Shown: positions 43,782-53,036 of the stretch, one piece after another
Layout of the letters: each line of letters starts with the position of its first letter
Position numbering within the stretch: the stretch's first letter is position 1
NCBI GenBank assembly: GCA_016711225.1
Contig: JADJTK010000015.1
Span: 62,001 to 126,000, forward strand
Origin: Opitutaceae bacterium
Lineage (GTDB): Bacteria; Verrucomicrobiota; Verrucomicrobiia; Opitutales; Opitutaceae
Direction of reading: 5' to 3'
DNA: 64,000 bases
Program-made: the position numbers and the translations under genes
The notes under the pieces: model-generated
Seen by the model: only the letters and a program-made list of their open reading frames with translations
What the model was told of the DNA's origin: nothing
The model's database searches: none

Positions 43782-44585
43782 TCACTGCAGCAGAACGACA
43801 TCGCCAAGTGCGGGATCAATCGGCTTACCGATTATCACCTCGTTGGGTGCCGCTCCGGACTTTGAGAAAAGGCTAACAACTCCGACCAAATAAGTCTCAT
43901 TGAAGTATCGGCGATGGACGAGCTGCACCGAGTGCAACCCGCGAGTGATGCGAACTGGCGCCTGAAAATCCGAGCCAACATAGCGCCACGCTTGCTCGGG
44001 CTGCTTTAAAATAATCTCTGGCGCGAAGAGATCATACTTGCTGAAATCAGTTCTCAGATACGCGGCGTAACTGAATGCGATTTTGAGAAGCATCGCGCAA
44101 TAGGAGTATGGCTCGATATCACAATACATCTCCGCCTTGATCGCCGCATGCTTCGCGAGCAGTGCCAGAGCTTGAGGTTGATTGGGGTCCTGGCGGTCGA
44201 AACCGGCGATTTTGAGGGATGTTTCATTGCTGGCTGCCAAGCTCGGGCCCTGAATGAGCGGGAGGGCTAGAAATGCGACCGCTTCTTCTACCGGCACGTC
44301 ACAGTCCCATTCGCGATACTCATTCCCAAACCGGATGCGGATCGTACTGGGCCGCTCCTTCTTTCGCCGTGTTGGTGATCGATTGACCGTTCTCCAGTTC
44401 CTCACGAATCCCCGGAGGACCTGACGCTCTGCATCACTTGTGATCGCCGCACATGCCGCACAGCTTGCTTTCTTGAGAACCAAATCTCCCCAAAGCGCGA
44501 ACGGCACAATGTGCTCATCGCTGAGGTTTTCCATGCTTCCGCAATAGATGCACCGGTTGGCATGCCTAGGCGGGTTGGGATTCAT
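43782..44585 (-). CDS. HNH-type zinc-binding protein, putative endonuclease
   Basis: 267 residues. Near the N-terminus CIYCG (Cys12, Cys15) precedes SDEHIVPFALWGDLVLKKASCAACA (key DEHIVPFALWG), the pattern of HNH proteins in which a CxxC pair and a following CxxC bind zinc and DEHI supplies the catalytic His. The rest is not recognised and is less GC-rich than the core genome. It could be a defence or mobile-element nuclease. It is convergent with the HEAT gene and is bounded upstream by repeat copy A. Confidence 0.7.
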   Translation of the reverse strand: MNPNPPRHANRCIYCGSMENLSDEHIVPFALWGDLVLKKASCAACAAITSDAERQVLRGFVRNWRTVNRSPTRRKKERPSTIRIRFGNEYREWDCDVPVEEAVAFLALPLIQGPSLAASNETSLKIAGFDRQDPNQPQALALLAKHAAIKAEMYCDIEPYSYCAMLLKIAFSYAAYLRTDFSKYDLFAPEIILKQPEQAWRYVGSDFQAPVRITRGLHSVQLVHRRYFNETYLVGVVSLFSKSGAAPNEVIIGKPIDPALGDVVLLQ

Positions 44586-44639
44586 CGCTCCAACAACAGC
44601 CAACAAGATCAGGCTGGGTCAACGTAATGGGCGCCAAAA

Positions 44640-45260
44640 GGGACAGGTCTGAAATGCAGCGCGAGTGAACAACGCCACTGGTGCTGAAGCATCGACCTGA
44701 TTACGCCGGCCCCTGCGGTGATCTGCCCCTCGCCCATGGACCAACGACAAGTTCTGATCCCCGGCTCCCGCCTCCTCGCCGCCGGGCTACCGCGTGCCCG
44801 CCTGTCCCCGCGCCCGGCCGCTCCGCCGGTCGTCGGCCCCCCGTCATGCCCTTACACTACACCGGCCAACTTCCCGCCATTGTTCCGACTCCCGGCATCA
44901 GCACCGCCTCAGCCTTCGCGGGCCGTTTCGGAAGGCACCCGGCCATGGCGCAGACGGGGAATTTCAGACCAGGGGGATATTTCTAGCCTGTCCCTATTGC
45001 CCTCCCTATTGCCCTCCCTCGGCCCCATGCTGTCTTCGCCCCCTTTTCCCGATTGGAGCCACCCGCATCGCCTGCGGCAGGGCCGCGTGGAAAGGCCGAT
45101 GCTGTTCGCGGATGGGTGTGGCGCAATACGGGACCTCGGCAGAGTATCATTGGGATGGTTGAGCGCCGGAGACACAGCCCGTACTCTCCCGCCTAGTCCG
45201 CGGCAGCGCAGTTGGCGTTTGCTCGGCGACTACACCGCAACGGTCTTTCTGACCTGTCCC
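44640..45260 (+). repeat. Repeat copy A of the GGGACAGGTC family
   Basis: The left end is GGGACAGGTCTGAAAT (44640-44655) and the right end TTTCTGACCTGTCCC (45246-45260), inverted repeats with 14 of 15 matches. An internal further end (TTCTAGCCTGTCCCTATT, 44981-44998) suggests two nested or tandem copies. The first 360 bases match copies B and C. There is no gene inside; the reading frames through it have no family resemblance. Confidence 0.75.
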
Positions 45261-45270
45261 TATTGGCCCC

Positions 45271-45942
45271 TCAATCCTCCGGGAACCGGTACGCCTCGAT
45301 CCGCGCTCGCCACGCCCGCAACGCCTTTAGCGACGGAGGCAGCGTGTTCAGGCCACGGTAGGTCAGATTGCCGACGATGCCCAGCAGCGCGTAGTCGGCG
45401 TAGACCGGCGCTGCGCCGAGCAGAAAATCGCGATGCTGCAGCATCAGGTCGTACGCCCCGAGCAGCGCCTCGGCTTGCGCCCACAACTGGGCCGCCTGTT
45501 GCCTCCACGCCTCGATGCAGCCACGCCCGAACTTCCGCTCCTTGAATCGGAGCAAGAACATCCGTTCGCGCTCGGCGGTCACCGTGTCGAAAAAGAGTGG
45601 ATCGATCAGCCGAAAGGTCACGCCTTCGACCTCGTTCTCCAGATGGGACACGATGATCCGTTGCAGCCCTTCGACCTCGGCGGGAAACAGCCGCCCGCCC
45701 GCCCAGCGCCCGTCGACAAAGCGGGCCACATCGAGCGTGTCCGTCGCACTCTCGAACACCACTTCCTTCCCATCCACCAGCACCGGCACCTGATGATAGG
45801 CCCCCTGCGTGAGGCGGAAGATCGGAGTGCGATCGCCGTAGCTCACCTGCACCGTGCGAAACCTTACGCCCAGCGCCCGCAACGCCGCGGTGATCGGAAT
45901 GCAGTAGGGACTATGCTCCAACTGATGGATAACGACGGCCAT
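45271..45942 (-). CDS. Glutathione S-transferase family protein
   Basis: 223 residues from the ATG at 45942. The thioredoxin-like N-domain has VIHQLEHSPYCIPITAALRALG (SPYC at the redox/Ser-Cys position), VPVLVDGKEVVFESATDTLDVAR (cis-Pro and the ES glutathione-binding motif), and then a helical C-domain ending YADYALLGIVGNLTYRG. Substrate is unknown. It lies between repeat copies A and B, with its stop 11 bases from the end of A. Confidence 0.85.
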   Translation of the reverse strand: MAVVIHQLEHSPYCIPITAALRALGVRFRTVQVSYGDRTPIFRLTQGAYHQVPVLVDGKEVVFESATDTLDVARFVDGRWAGGRLFPAEVEGLQRIIVSHLENEVEGVTFRLIDPLFFDTVTAERERMFLLRFKERKFGRGCIEAWRQQAAQLWAQAEALLGAYDLMLQHRDFLLGAAPVYADYALLGIVGNLTYRGLNTLPPSLKALRAWRARIEAYRFPED

Positions 45943-46110
45943 GGTGCGGCGAGCATGCTGAGATGGCCGCCGCCCGCAAGCCGGCGGGCTCCGCCCGGCG
46001 TACGTAAGCGACGATGCCATGGCGTATCATGCCCGGCGCACTGCGGGCGGAACCGGCACCCGAAGGCAGAAGCGCCCAGTCCCGTGGCGAGGCGCAGCAG
46101 GGAGCTAAAA

Positions 46111-46555
46111 GGGACAGGTCTGAAATGGAGCGCGAGTGAACAACGCCACTGGTACTGGAACGACGACCTGAGTACGCCGGCCCCCGCGGTGATCTGCCCC
46201 TCGACCCTAGACCATCGACGAACTCTGACTCCAGCCTCCGCGCCGCAGCGGCACCACGCGCTCGCCGGTCCCCGAGCCGGGCCGCTCCGCCGGTCGGCGG
46301 TCCCCCGTCGGGGCCTCTCCCTACACCGGCCAACGTCCGCCCTCGTTCCGATTCCCGGCATCGGCACCGCCTCAGCTTCGCGGCCGTCGGGAGGCACCCG
46401 GCCATTGGCGCAGACGGGGAATTTCAGACCAGTGCCTATTTGCCGCCCTCTGTGCCCTCCTCCCCCTCCGTGTCCTCTGTGACGGGACTGGCTCCCGCCA
46501 GCCAGGTCGACGCCCTGGCCTACAACCAACAGAAGGGGGCTCCTATCAGACTGAT
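46111..46555 (+). repeat. Repeat copy B of the GGGACAGGTC family
   Basis: The left end GGGACAGGTCTGAAAT is at 46111-46126. The body follows copy A (GGCAGACGGGGAATTTCAGACCAG-like segment, part GGGGAATTTCAGACCAG) and continues with CCTCTGTGACGG and CGCCCTGGCCTACAAC, shared with copy C. The right end is degenerate (TCCTATCAGACTGATCAG). Gene-free; about 450 bases. Confidence 0.7.
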
Positions 46556-46579
46556 CAGAATTGCGCTATTCCTCTATCC

Positions 46580-47809
46580 TCACGGCCCATCGCCCTGCCC
46601 CGAGGGAAAGAGCTGCGGGAAATAGGTATCGAGCACCTTGGCGGGCAGCGCGAGGGACACCGGCGTCTTGGGCGATTCGGAGGTGAGAAGGCCGGCGCCG
46701 ACGGCGAGAGCGAGGATGTCGCGCCCCGTGCGCTCGCTGGCGCCGACGATGCGGGCGGCTTCGCCGCGGGCGAATTGGCCCCGCAACAACGCTTCGCGCA
46801 AGAGCAGGAAAATCCGATCCGCCTCCTTGGCGACGGCCGGCTCGGCGATGTGAACGTAGTGCTCGATCCGTTGCTCCAGTCCGTCCAAGTCCAGCAGCCG
46901 CTCCATGAAGGCGATCTGGTCGACCATCGTGCGCAGCGTGAACGCACAGAAGTCCCACAGCGCCCGCTCGCTCAGATGCCCGCGTCCGTCGTCCGCGCTG
47001 GAGCTGCGGCGCTCTTGGTCGGCGTTGGCGAGCCGTGCGTAGTACTCGTCCCGGTTGCGCGCAAAACCACGCGACAACGACCACAGTCCGCCTCCATCGA
47101 TACCGAGCTGGCGGATGACGACTTCGGAGAAGAGTCGGACAACGCGCCCGTTGCCATCGCGGAACGGATGGATCCACGCGAGGCGATGGTGGCTAGCCCC
47201 GACGGCGATGATTCGCTGGATGCGGGAGAAGTCGGCGGATTCGTACCACCATTGAAAATGACTGAGGAGATCGGGTACGAGTTTGTGCGGTGGCCCAACA
47301 TGCGAGCCGACCTCGACATCGCGCTCACGCAGTTCCCCCGGAATCAGCGGTGTCTTCGCTCCCTTCGAGGTTGTCGCCACCCGCATCTCCTCCGGAAGCG
47401 CCACATAAAAACGCCGGTGCAGTTCGCGAATGGCCTCGGCCGAATGAGGAGACGCGGCCTGCGTCACCGCCCAGCGCTGCACCTCCAGATGCGCGAGCGC
47501 GAGCCGTTGCAGTTCCCGTTTCGCCGGCTCGGTAGCGAAGTGCTGGTTCACCGCCGCCTCAATGTCGCGCACTCGTGTCTGCTGTCCCTCGATGAGGTTG
47601 GAGTAGTAGCAGTGCATCCACCGCGTGAGCTCGACGAGCTGGGTGCGAAGCGGCTCCCGCACCTTGGAAGAAAGCCGCGCCGCCGACTCCAGAACCGTGC
47701 ACGCCAAGTCTTCCAGCGGCTGCAATCGCTGGGATGGAACAACCGGTTCAATGGCGGTTTTTGTGATCACTTCTGCCGGTTTTATTGCCGATCCTATTCC
47801 ACACGTCAA
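46580..47809 (-). CDS. Fic-domain AMP-transferase with built-in inhibitory motif
   Basis: 409 residues from TTG 47809, or 396 from GTG 47770; the TTG lies in a TTGACG that could instead be a -35 box. The Fic core motif HPFRDGNGRVVR is at 214-225, preceded by HHRLAWI. The helix SNLIEG at 70-75 matches the (S/T)xxxE(G/N) autoinhibitory motif located N-terminal to the core (class II). A C-terminal winged-helix-like region (ARGEAARIVGASERTGRDIL) is typical of DNA-binding Fic regulators. It would AMPylate a protein, possibly itself. No separate antitoxin is adjacent. Confidence 0.92.
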   Translation of the reverse strand: MTCGIGSAIKPAEVITKTAIEPVVPSQRLQPLEDLACTVLESAARLSSKVREPLRTQLVELTRWMHCYYSNLIEGQQTRVRDIEAAVNQHFATEPAKRELQRLALAHLEVQRWAVTQAASPHSAEAIRELHRRFYVALPEEMRVATTSKGAKTPLIPGELRERDVEVGSHVGPPHKLVPDLLSHFQWWYESADFSRIQRIIAVGASHHRLAWIHPFRDGNGRVVRLFSEVVIRQLGIDGGGLWSLSRGFARNRDEYYARLANADQERRSSSADDGRGHLSERALWDFCAFTLRTMVDQIAFMERLLDLDGLEQRIEHYVHIAEPAVAKEADRIFLLLREALLRGQFARGEAARIVGASERTGRDILALAVGAGLLTSESPKTPVSLALPAKVLDTYFPQLFPSGQGDGP

Positions 47810-47979
47810 ACGCTGATTATTAACAGCTTTTGCTCATTAAAGTCGCTGCGTCTCGGCACAAACCGCCGATCTTTCTGCCGATCTCGTCGCTGGCGCCCGA
47901 ACGCTCAGCTCTTCGACCACTTCGCGGGCCCGTCGGAGGCGCTAATCCCGAGGGTTGGCTTGGGCCCTCGGCGTTCGGC

Positions 47980-49728
47980 TCAGCGCCGCAGCCAGAGGAT
48001 GCGGCCGCTGTCGGCCTTCAGACCGGTGGTGTAGGTTTGGTCCCAAGGTCCAGCGGTGGTTGTGCCGTCGTCGGTGCCGAGGCCGAGGAAGAAGTCGCCA
48101 TTCACCTCCTCGAAGGAGCGCGCGAAGGTGGCAAGTTCGGGACTCGACCAGAGGAAAGTCCAGCCGGTGAGGTCGGCGGTGCTTTGCCAGATGCTGACGA
48201 CGAACTTTTCGTTGGTGCCCGCCGCCGTGGTCCGGCGGCTGGTGAGCAGATAGGCGGTGGTGCCTCGGGCGAGCAGATCCCACGGGGCCTCGTTGACGGG
48301 GGTGGTGCGGACGACGTCGTAGGCGCCCTGGGCCAGCGAGCGGGCGAGGTAGACGTCAGTGGTCCGGGTCTGGTGATCGCTGCTTTCGTATCCGGCGAGG
48401 TAGAGGGCGCGGGAGCCGATCATGACCGGGCGCACGATCTTGGCGCCGTAATTCTTGGCCTCGAAAAACGGACTCGGCCCCTGGATGCCGGGCATGAAGC
48501 GAGCCCAGAACTGGACCGAGAGATCATTGCGGCTGAAGAACCGCTGGGTGCCCGGATCATATTCGTCGATCCAGAGTGCATCCGCGGTGACGCAATAGAG
48601 TTTCCCCGCCACGGCAAAGAGCGCGGTACCGCGGAAGGAGTGGCCGGCGTTGGTCCAGGTCAGGCCGCCGTCCGCCGAGACGGCGTTGACATAGCCGGAG
48701 GTGATCAGTTTTCCGCCGAACCCGATGATGTCGTAGCAATGCACGCCCCAGCTGGTCCCCTCGTCGGCGTTGGTCGACTGGCTCTGTGTCCACACTTCAC
48801 TTTCAGCAGTGCGTCTGTAAAGCGTCCGGATGGTCTGGTTGATGTTCGGATCGTGGCCGGGGATGTAGAGGGCGCCGTCGATCACCTTGATGACATCGAT
48901 CTGCTCCTCGGGCAGTGTCGCCGAAGTGCCGTAACCGTCGTAGCGAAAGCCGGGAGTGCCGGGCTGGAGCGAGACGATCTTCATCGGGCCGGCGTTGGTG
49001 TCGGGGCTGTCCTGATTGTCGCTGTTGCCCTGGCCGATGTAGAGCCGGCCGGCGAAGTACGTCATGTCCCACGGATTGCGGGGGAACGCCCCTTTCTTCC
49101 CAGCCGAGTAGTCGGCGACGCCGAGGTCCACCAGGCAGGGCGGCGGCGGGGTGACCAGGAGGGCGACAATGGTATCCGCCGATAGGGAACCGTTGGTCAC
49201 GCGGATGGTCGCGGTGGAGGTACCGGCGGTCGTCGGCGTTCCCGTGATGGTGCCTGTCGCCGGATCGAGCGAACATCCGTCGGGAAGTGAACCGGCCGTG
49301 ATCGCGAAGGAGATCGGAGAACGGGAGTCGGGGAAAGTCACCCCCGCCGCGAGCGGAACGATGGCCGTCCCGATGACAGGTGAGAAGAGCTGCGGATAAG
49401 CGAGGGTGAAGAAGCTTCGCTCCGCTGCGACCACGCGCCAGAACGTCCGGGGCTCCGTGGCGGCTCCTGGGGCGCGGACCTGCGGGCTCAGGGCCGCTCC
49501 GGTGCCCTTGTATTCGCCGGGGACCGGCGTCCAGGTGAGCAGGTCAGGGGAGCTCTCGATCCGGTAGAACTGGCCGCTGCGTCCCGTCCAGCGGAGGGCG
49601 ACTGCTCCCGCTGTGTTGACGATGGCAGTCGTGTCGGGCGCGATTGCGGCAGCGGCGGCGCGGAAAGCGACAGCGACAGCGATCAGACTGACGGTCAGAT
49701 GGCGTGCGACGGCGTGGGGAATGGACAT
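47980..49728 (-). CDS. Exported protein with putative Ig (He_PIG) domain and beta-propeller-like region
   Basis: 582 residues, signal peptide SLIAVAVAFRAAAAAIA. The N-terminal part has RIESSPDLLTWTPVPG...FWRVVAA, the 'stdLxtWtp' exported-protein pattern. A putative Ig domain follows: FPDSRSPISFAITAGSLPDGCSLDPATGTITGTPTTAG (key LDPATGTITGTP). The C-terminal 380 residues contain repeated blades such as GRLYIGQGNSD, GALYIPGHDPN and GKLYCVTADALW, suggesting a propeller. Function is unknown; it may be surface recognition of glycans. Confidence 0.75.
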   Translation of the reverse strand: MSIPHAVARHLTVSLIAVAVAFRAAAAAIAPDTTAIVNTAGAVALRWTGRSGQFYRIESSPDLLTWTPVPGEYKGTGAALSPQVRAPGAATEPRTFWRVVAAERSFFTLAYPQLFSPVIGTAIVPLAAGVTFPDSRSPISFAITAGSLPDGCSLDPATGTITGTPTTAGTSTATIRVTNGSLSADTIVALLVTPPPPCLVDLGVADYSAGKKGAFPRNPWDMTYFAGRLYIGQGNSDNQDSPDTNAGPMKIVSLQPGTPGFRYDGYGTSATLPEEQIDVIKVIDGALYIPGHDPNINQTIRTLYRRTAESEVWTQSQSTNADEGTSWGVHCYDIIGFGGKLITSGYVNAVSADGGLTWTNAGHSFRGTALFAVAGKLYCVTADALWIDEYDPGTQRFFSRNDLSVQFWARFMPGIQGPSPFFEAKNYGAKIVRPVMIGSRALYLAGYESSDHQTRTTDVYLARSLAQGAYDVVRTTPVNEAPWDLLARGTTAYLLTSRRTTAAGTNEKFVVSIWQSTADLTGWTFLWSSPELATFARSFEEVNGDFFLGLGTDDGTTTAGPWDQTYTTGLKADSGRILWLRR

Positions 49729-49825
49729 GGCGTGGGGCGGGCTTGTGAGACGGTGTCCGATCCGTTGCACGGGGAAAGGCTGGAATCGTAAGGGGAGGAT
49801 TTCTGACCTGTCCCTAGTGGCCCTT

Positions 49826-49968
49826 CGGGCGGGCTTGCCGAGGTGATACACCTCTGGCTCCCTAGTTTGATGAAGCTCGTATTGGTCCTCGGCGGAGTTG
49901 CCGTTGTCGTTGGCCTTCTCGTCGTTTACGCCCGGCTTAAGTCGCGCTCGGCTGACGCGGTCCCGTTG
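49826..49968 (+). repeat. 143-bp duplicate of the HEAT-gene 5' end
   Basis: This copy matches 42040-42182 with about six substitutions and no indel, including the ATG, the membrane segment and the first 30 or so codons (SADAVPL). It then runs into a stop. It is bounded on the left by an ATTTCTGACCTGTCCC end (49799-49814) and on the right by the GGGACAGGTC end of copy C (49980). It is a captured, non-functional gene fragment. Confidence 0.85.
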
Positions 49969-49979
49969 GATCGCTAGAA

Positions 49980-50433
49980 GGGACAGGTCTGAAATGGAGC
50001 GCGGGCGAGCACCCCCGCTGGTGTTGGAACACCGGCCTGAGTACGCCGGCCCCCGCGGTGAGCTGCCCATCGACCATGACCATGGACCGACGACAAATTC
50101 TGATTCCCGGCTCCGCCTCCCCTCCTCCGCGGTACCACGTGCTCGCCTGTCCCGGCTCCCGCCCGCTCCGCCGGTCGTCGGCCCCCCCGTCCTGGCCTTT
50201 CCCTACGTCGCCGTCGTTCCCTCGTTCCGACTCCCGGCATCGCCCCGTTGCTGGCCGCTCTGGGACTCCCGCCGAATGCCATCGGCGCAGAAGGGGAATC
50301 CGGAGCAGTCCCGATGGGCCACCCTCTGTACCCTCCGCCCCCTTCGTGTCCTCTGTGACGGTCCCGACTCTCTCCAGCCAGGTCAGCGCCCTGGCCTACA
50401 ACAGGATGCAACGGAGGATTCCTGACCGGTCCC
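49980..50433 (+). repeat. Repeat copy C of the GGGACAGGTC family
   Basis: 454 bases, left end GGGACAGGTCTGAAAT (49980-49995) and right end ATTCCTGACCGGTCCC (50418-50433). Internal landmarks shared with A and B include GTACGCCGGCCCCCGCGGTGA (part CGCCGGCCCCCGCGGTG), the CCGCTCCGCCGGTCG box and CGCCCTGGCCTACAAC. No gene is present. Confidence 0.75.
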
Positions 50434-50495
50434 AGTCTTCTCTGTCTCGCCCTTGGGGAAGATGACATCGAACCCCGCCGCGATCCCGGCACGGC

Positions 50496-51377
50496 TCAAC
50501 GCTTCGCATGCCGGTATTCAAGCGGCGTCTTGCCGTAGTGCCGCTTGAAGGCGGTGATGAAGGCGGGGACGGACAAGTAGCCCGTCTTGGAAGCGATGTC
50601 CTGCACCCGATCGGAGCTGTCCAGCAACAGCCGCGATGCCTCGCGCAGACGCAGCTCCCGCAGCAGGCGCCCCGGGGGTTTCTTCCATTTCTTGGCGAGC
50701 TGACGGGAGAAATGCGCGGGCGAGTAGCCGAGCTGCACGGCGAAACTCTTCACCGTGCGCGGAAGACCGGGCAGCAGCCGGAACGTCTGCTCGGGCAGTG
50801 TCACCACCTTTTGCAGCGACATCTTGTGGGTGTCCAGATGTCGGTGATAGGCACTCAGCCACAGGTAACACTGTTCCGACCAAAAGAACGGGGAGCGTGG
50901 CCGATTCGCCCGTACCAGTCGCACCAGTTCCTCCGCCCGTTTCACGGGCTCACTGGTGGGAGGCAGTTGGTGGGTGCGCCCGAAGCAGGCGACAATCTGG
51001 TCGAAATAGGCGATGACCGGTTCGCCGACGCAGAGCACCCACAGGAGCCCTCCGAGGACACCCAGACGGGTCTGGGCGGGCTGGTGGGTGGCGAGCACGG
51101 TGCCCCGGCCCATGCGTGGCAGTCGCCCGAGTCCCAAAGGCGGCCGCTGACCCATGCGCCAGATCCAGCGGGTCGTCGGGCGCTCGCGGAAGCTGCGGGC
51201 GGGTCGGTTGACGCTGCCGCAGCGGTGGGCGTTGGCCTCGCGGGCGTCGCGGTGCAACGCCTTCCTGGGGGGAGATTCGGGCTGGGGGAGATCGGCGGCT
51301 TGGGCGAGCGGGAGAGCATAGAATCGTAACAACGACAGGTTATCGAAATAGAGGAAGCGAGAACGTTTTGCTAGCAT
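50496..51377 (-). CDS. AraC-family transcriptional regulator
   Basis: 293 residues from the ATG at 51377. The C-terminal 100 residues hold both helix-turn-helix motifs: VKSFAVQLGYSPAHFSRQLAKKWKKPPGRLL and VQDIASKTGYLSVPAFITAFKRHYGKTPLEYR (key FKRHYGKTPLEYR). The N-terminal sensing domain begins SRFLYFDNLSLLRFYALPL, but residues 35-100 are Arg/Pro-rich and unlike a cupin, so internal indels are possible. It diverges from a sugar-kinase/GH5 remnant, a common arrangement for sugar-utilisation control. Confidence 0.8.
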   Translation of the reverse strand: MLAKRSRFLYFDNLSLLRFYALPLAQAADLPQPESPPRKALHRDAREANAHRCGSVNRPARSFRERPTTRWIWRMGQRPPLGLGRLPRMGRGTVLATHQPAQTRLGVLGGLLWVLCVGEPVIAYFDQIVACFGRTHQLPPTSEPVKRAEELVRLVRANRPRSPFFWSEQCYLWLSAYHRHLDTHKMSLQKVVTLPEQTFRLLPGLPRTVKSFAVQLGYSPAHFSRQLAKKWKKPPGRLLRELRLREASRLLLDSSDRVQDIASKTGYLSVPAFITAFKRHYGKTPLEYRHAKR

Positions 51378-51518
51378 GGGAACGGGGAACTCCGGCGCTC
51401 TCCGGTAACAAAATTCCCCTGTGCCCTCTCCCTCCCCAAGCGAACGTCTCCTCTGGCATGACGGTCTGGTCGACCTCACGCTCGGGGCGTCGCCGCGGCT
51501 ACGGCGGAGATCGGGGGG

Positions 51519-52283
51519 GTGGGGCGGGGGCCGTGTTGGTCGTTGGGGGCCCGGGTGAAAATCTCCGGCCTTCCTCGGCACCGGCCGGCCGGCGTCACGA
51601 CCTTCCTGCAGTCGAAGGCCATCGACTGCTCCGCCTTCGACTACGACGACTCTTTCGAAGGGGTCCGCGACATGATCCTCGTCGGCGGCAAGACGCGAAC
51701 CGTCTTCGGGCGTTTCGGGCACTATTTCGGGGCGGCCACCAAGCGCTGGTCGAAGCCCGCGACAACCGACATCGCCAGCGCCGACATCGTGGGGCTGGAC
51801 CCGTACTTCGCGGACGAGTCGATCGAAGTCGCCCGCCTGAGCGTCGAGTTGGGAAAGCCCTACGTGACGATCGATTGCCCGGTGGAGAGCTTTCTGCACC
51901 GCCATTCCGCAGCCACCGTCGTATCGGCGGAGTACCTGCGCAACCAGTTCCCGGGACGAGACCCCCGGCAACTCCTGCGCGACTACGCCGACGCGGGGGG
52001 GGGCTCCCATCTTACCTTCGGCGCCGAGGAAATCCTCTTTGCCCGCAACGGAGGCGCGATCCAGAGCGTGCGCCCCCACCTGATCGTGCCGAAATGCACC
52101 CTCGGCGCCGGTGACACCTTCCGCGGCGGCGTGATGCACGCGGTATTCAGTGGCATGGCGGACGGGGATGTCGTCCGTTTCGCGGCCGCGACGGCAGCCT
52201 GTGTCTGCCTGCGCTTCCCGATGGCCTGCGACCCGCGCGGACTGGATGAGATCACCGCAATGGCCGCACGCATTGGCCGTTGA
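51519..52283 (+). pseudogene. PfkB-family carbohydrate kinase, N-terminus missing or scrambled
   Basis: The C-terminal 230 or so residues are a good ribokinase/PfkB domain: VDCSAFDYDDSFEGV-like start (here IDCSAFDYDDSF), then PYVTIDCPVESFLHRHSA, LTFGAEEILFARNGG, and the catalytic anion-hole motif TLGAGDTFRGG with its Asp base. The usual N-terminal substrate-binding part (GGxxxN motif, about 60 residues) cannot be found in any frame upstream, where the sequence 51440-51570 is G-rich. It is probably non-functional unless the assembly is wrong. Confidence 0.75.
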
Positions 52284-52301
52284 ACTTCCAGCAACAGAAG
52301 A

Positions 52302-53036
52302 ATGCTCATGAGAACCGCATTGCTACGAGTTGCCCGCCTCCCCCTTTTCCTCTTGGCCACGTGGATGGGCGGGGCTGGGCTGGAATGCTCGGCGGCAGAA
52401 ACGGATCCCGTCGCCGCCGACAAGGGACCGGGGCGCTACCCCAAGGGCTCGCCAGTCGATGTGCATGGAGCGCTGCAGGTGATCGATCGGCAACTGTGCG
52501 ACAGCAAGGGTCAGCCGGTGCTGCTTCGCGGCATCAGCTCGCACGACGGGCTGTTCCCGAGTTCACCTCGCGGGCCATCCGCACCCTGGCCGGCGATTGG
52601 CGCGTAACGGTGCTTCGCCCCGCGCTCTACGTCACCTCATTCTACGGCAACCGCAGCCTTGAGCAGCAGGTCGACCGCTATGTCGACGCCTGCGAGGAGA
52701 ACGGGATCTACTGTATCATCGACTGGCATTCTGTCACTTCATGCGGATCCCCTCGGTGGAGTTGCGGGGGAAGATCCCTTCGCCCTCCCGATCGGGCTCT
52801 TCTGTCCGAGTGGGGCCTCCTCAGGCGACGGGGCCCCCCCGCGGGACAAGCTGTGGCTCGATTTCCTCGAGGAACGGGATCAGCTGGTGCAACGGTCCCT
52901 GTCCGACGCCAACGGGCTCGGCCTCTTCAAGCCGGGCACCGGCAGCGGCGGCAACTGGAGGATTCCGCCTGACAGCGTCAGGCCAGCTCGTGAAGGCGCG
53001 ACTGACACGGGAACCGAAATGGCGCCCGTCGCCACA
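52302..53036 (+). pseudogene. GH5 endoglucanase remnant, internally deleted and frameshifted
   Basis: A signal peptide and cellulase N-terminus (VHGALQVIDRQLCDSKGQPVLLRGISSH) read from 52302 (key QLCDSKGQPVLLRGISSH). The continuation (FTSRAIRTLAGDWRVTVLRPALYV, IYCIIDWHS) is in a second frame. The text then jumps to the family's C-terminus: ALLSEWG, WLDFLEER, SLSDANGLGLFKPG and LVKARLTREPKW, spread over all three frames. The middle of the barrel with the catalytic acid (NEP region), about 130 residues, is absent. It starts 18 bases after the kinase stop, so the two were once an operon. Confidence 0.75.

Noticed and set aside
44718..45545. Plus-strand open frame through repeat copy A
   Set aside because: It is Pro/Arg/Ser-rich, runs through non-coding repeat sequence shared with copies B and C whose frames are not conserved, and ends opposite the GST gene.
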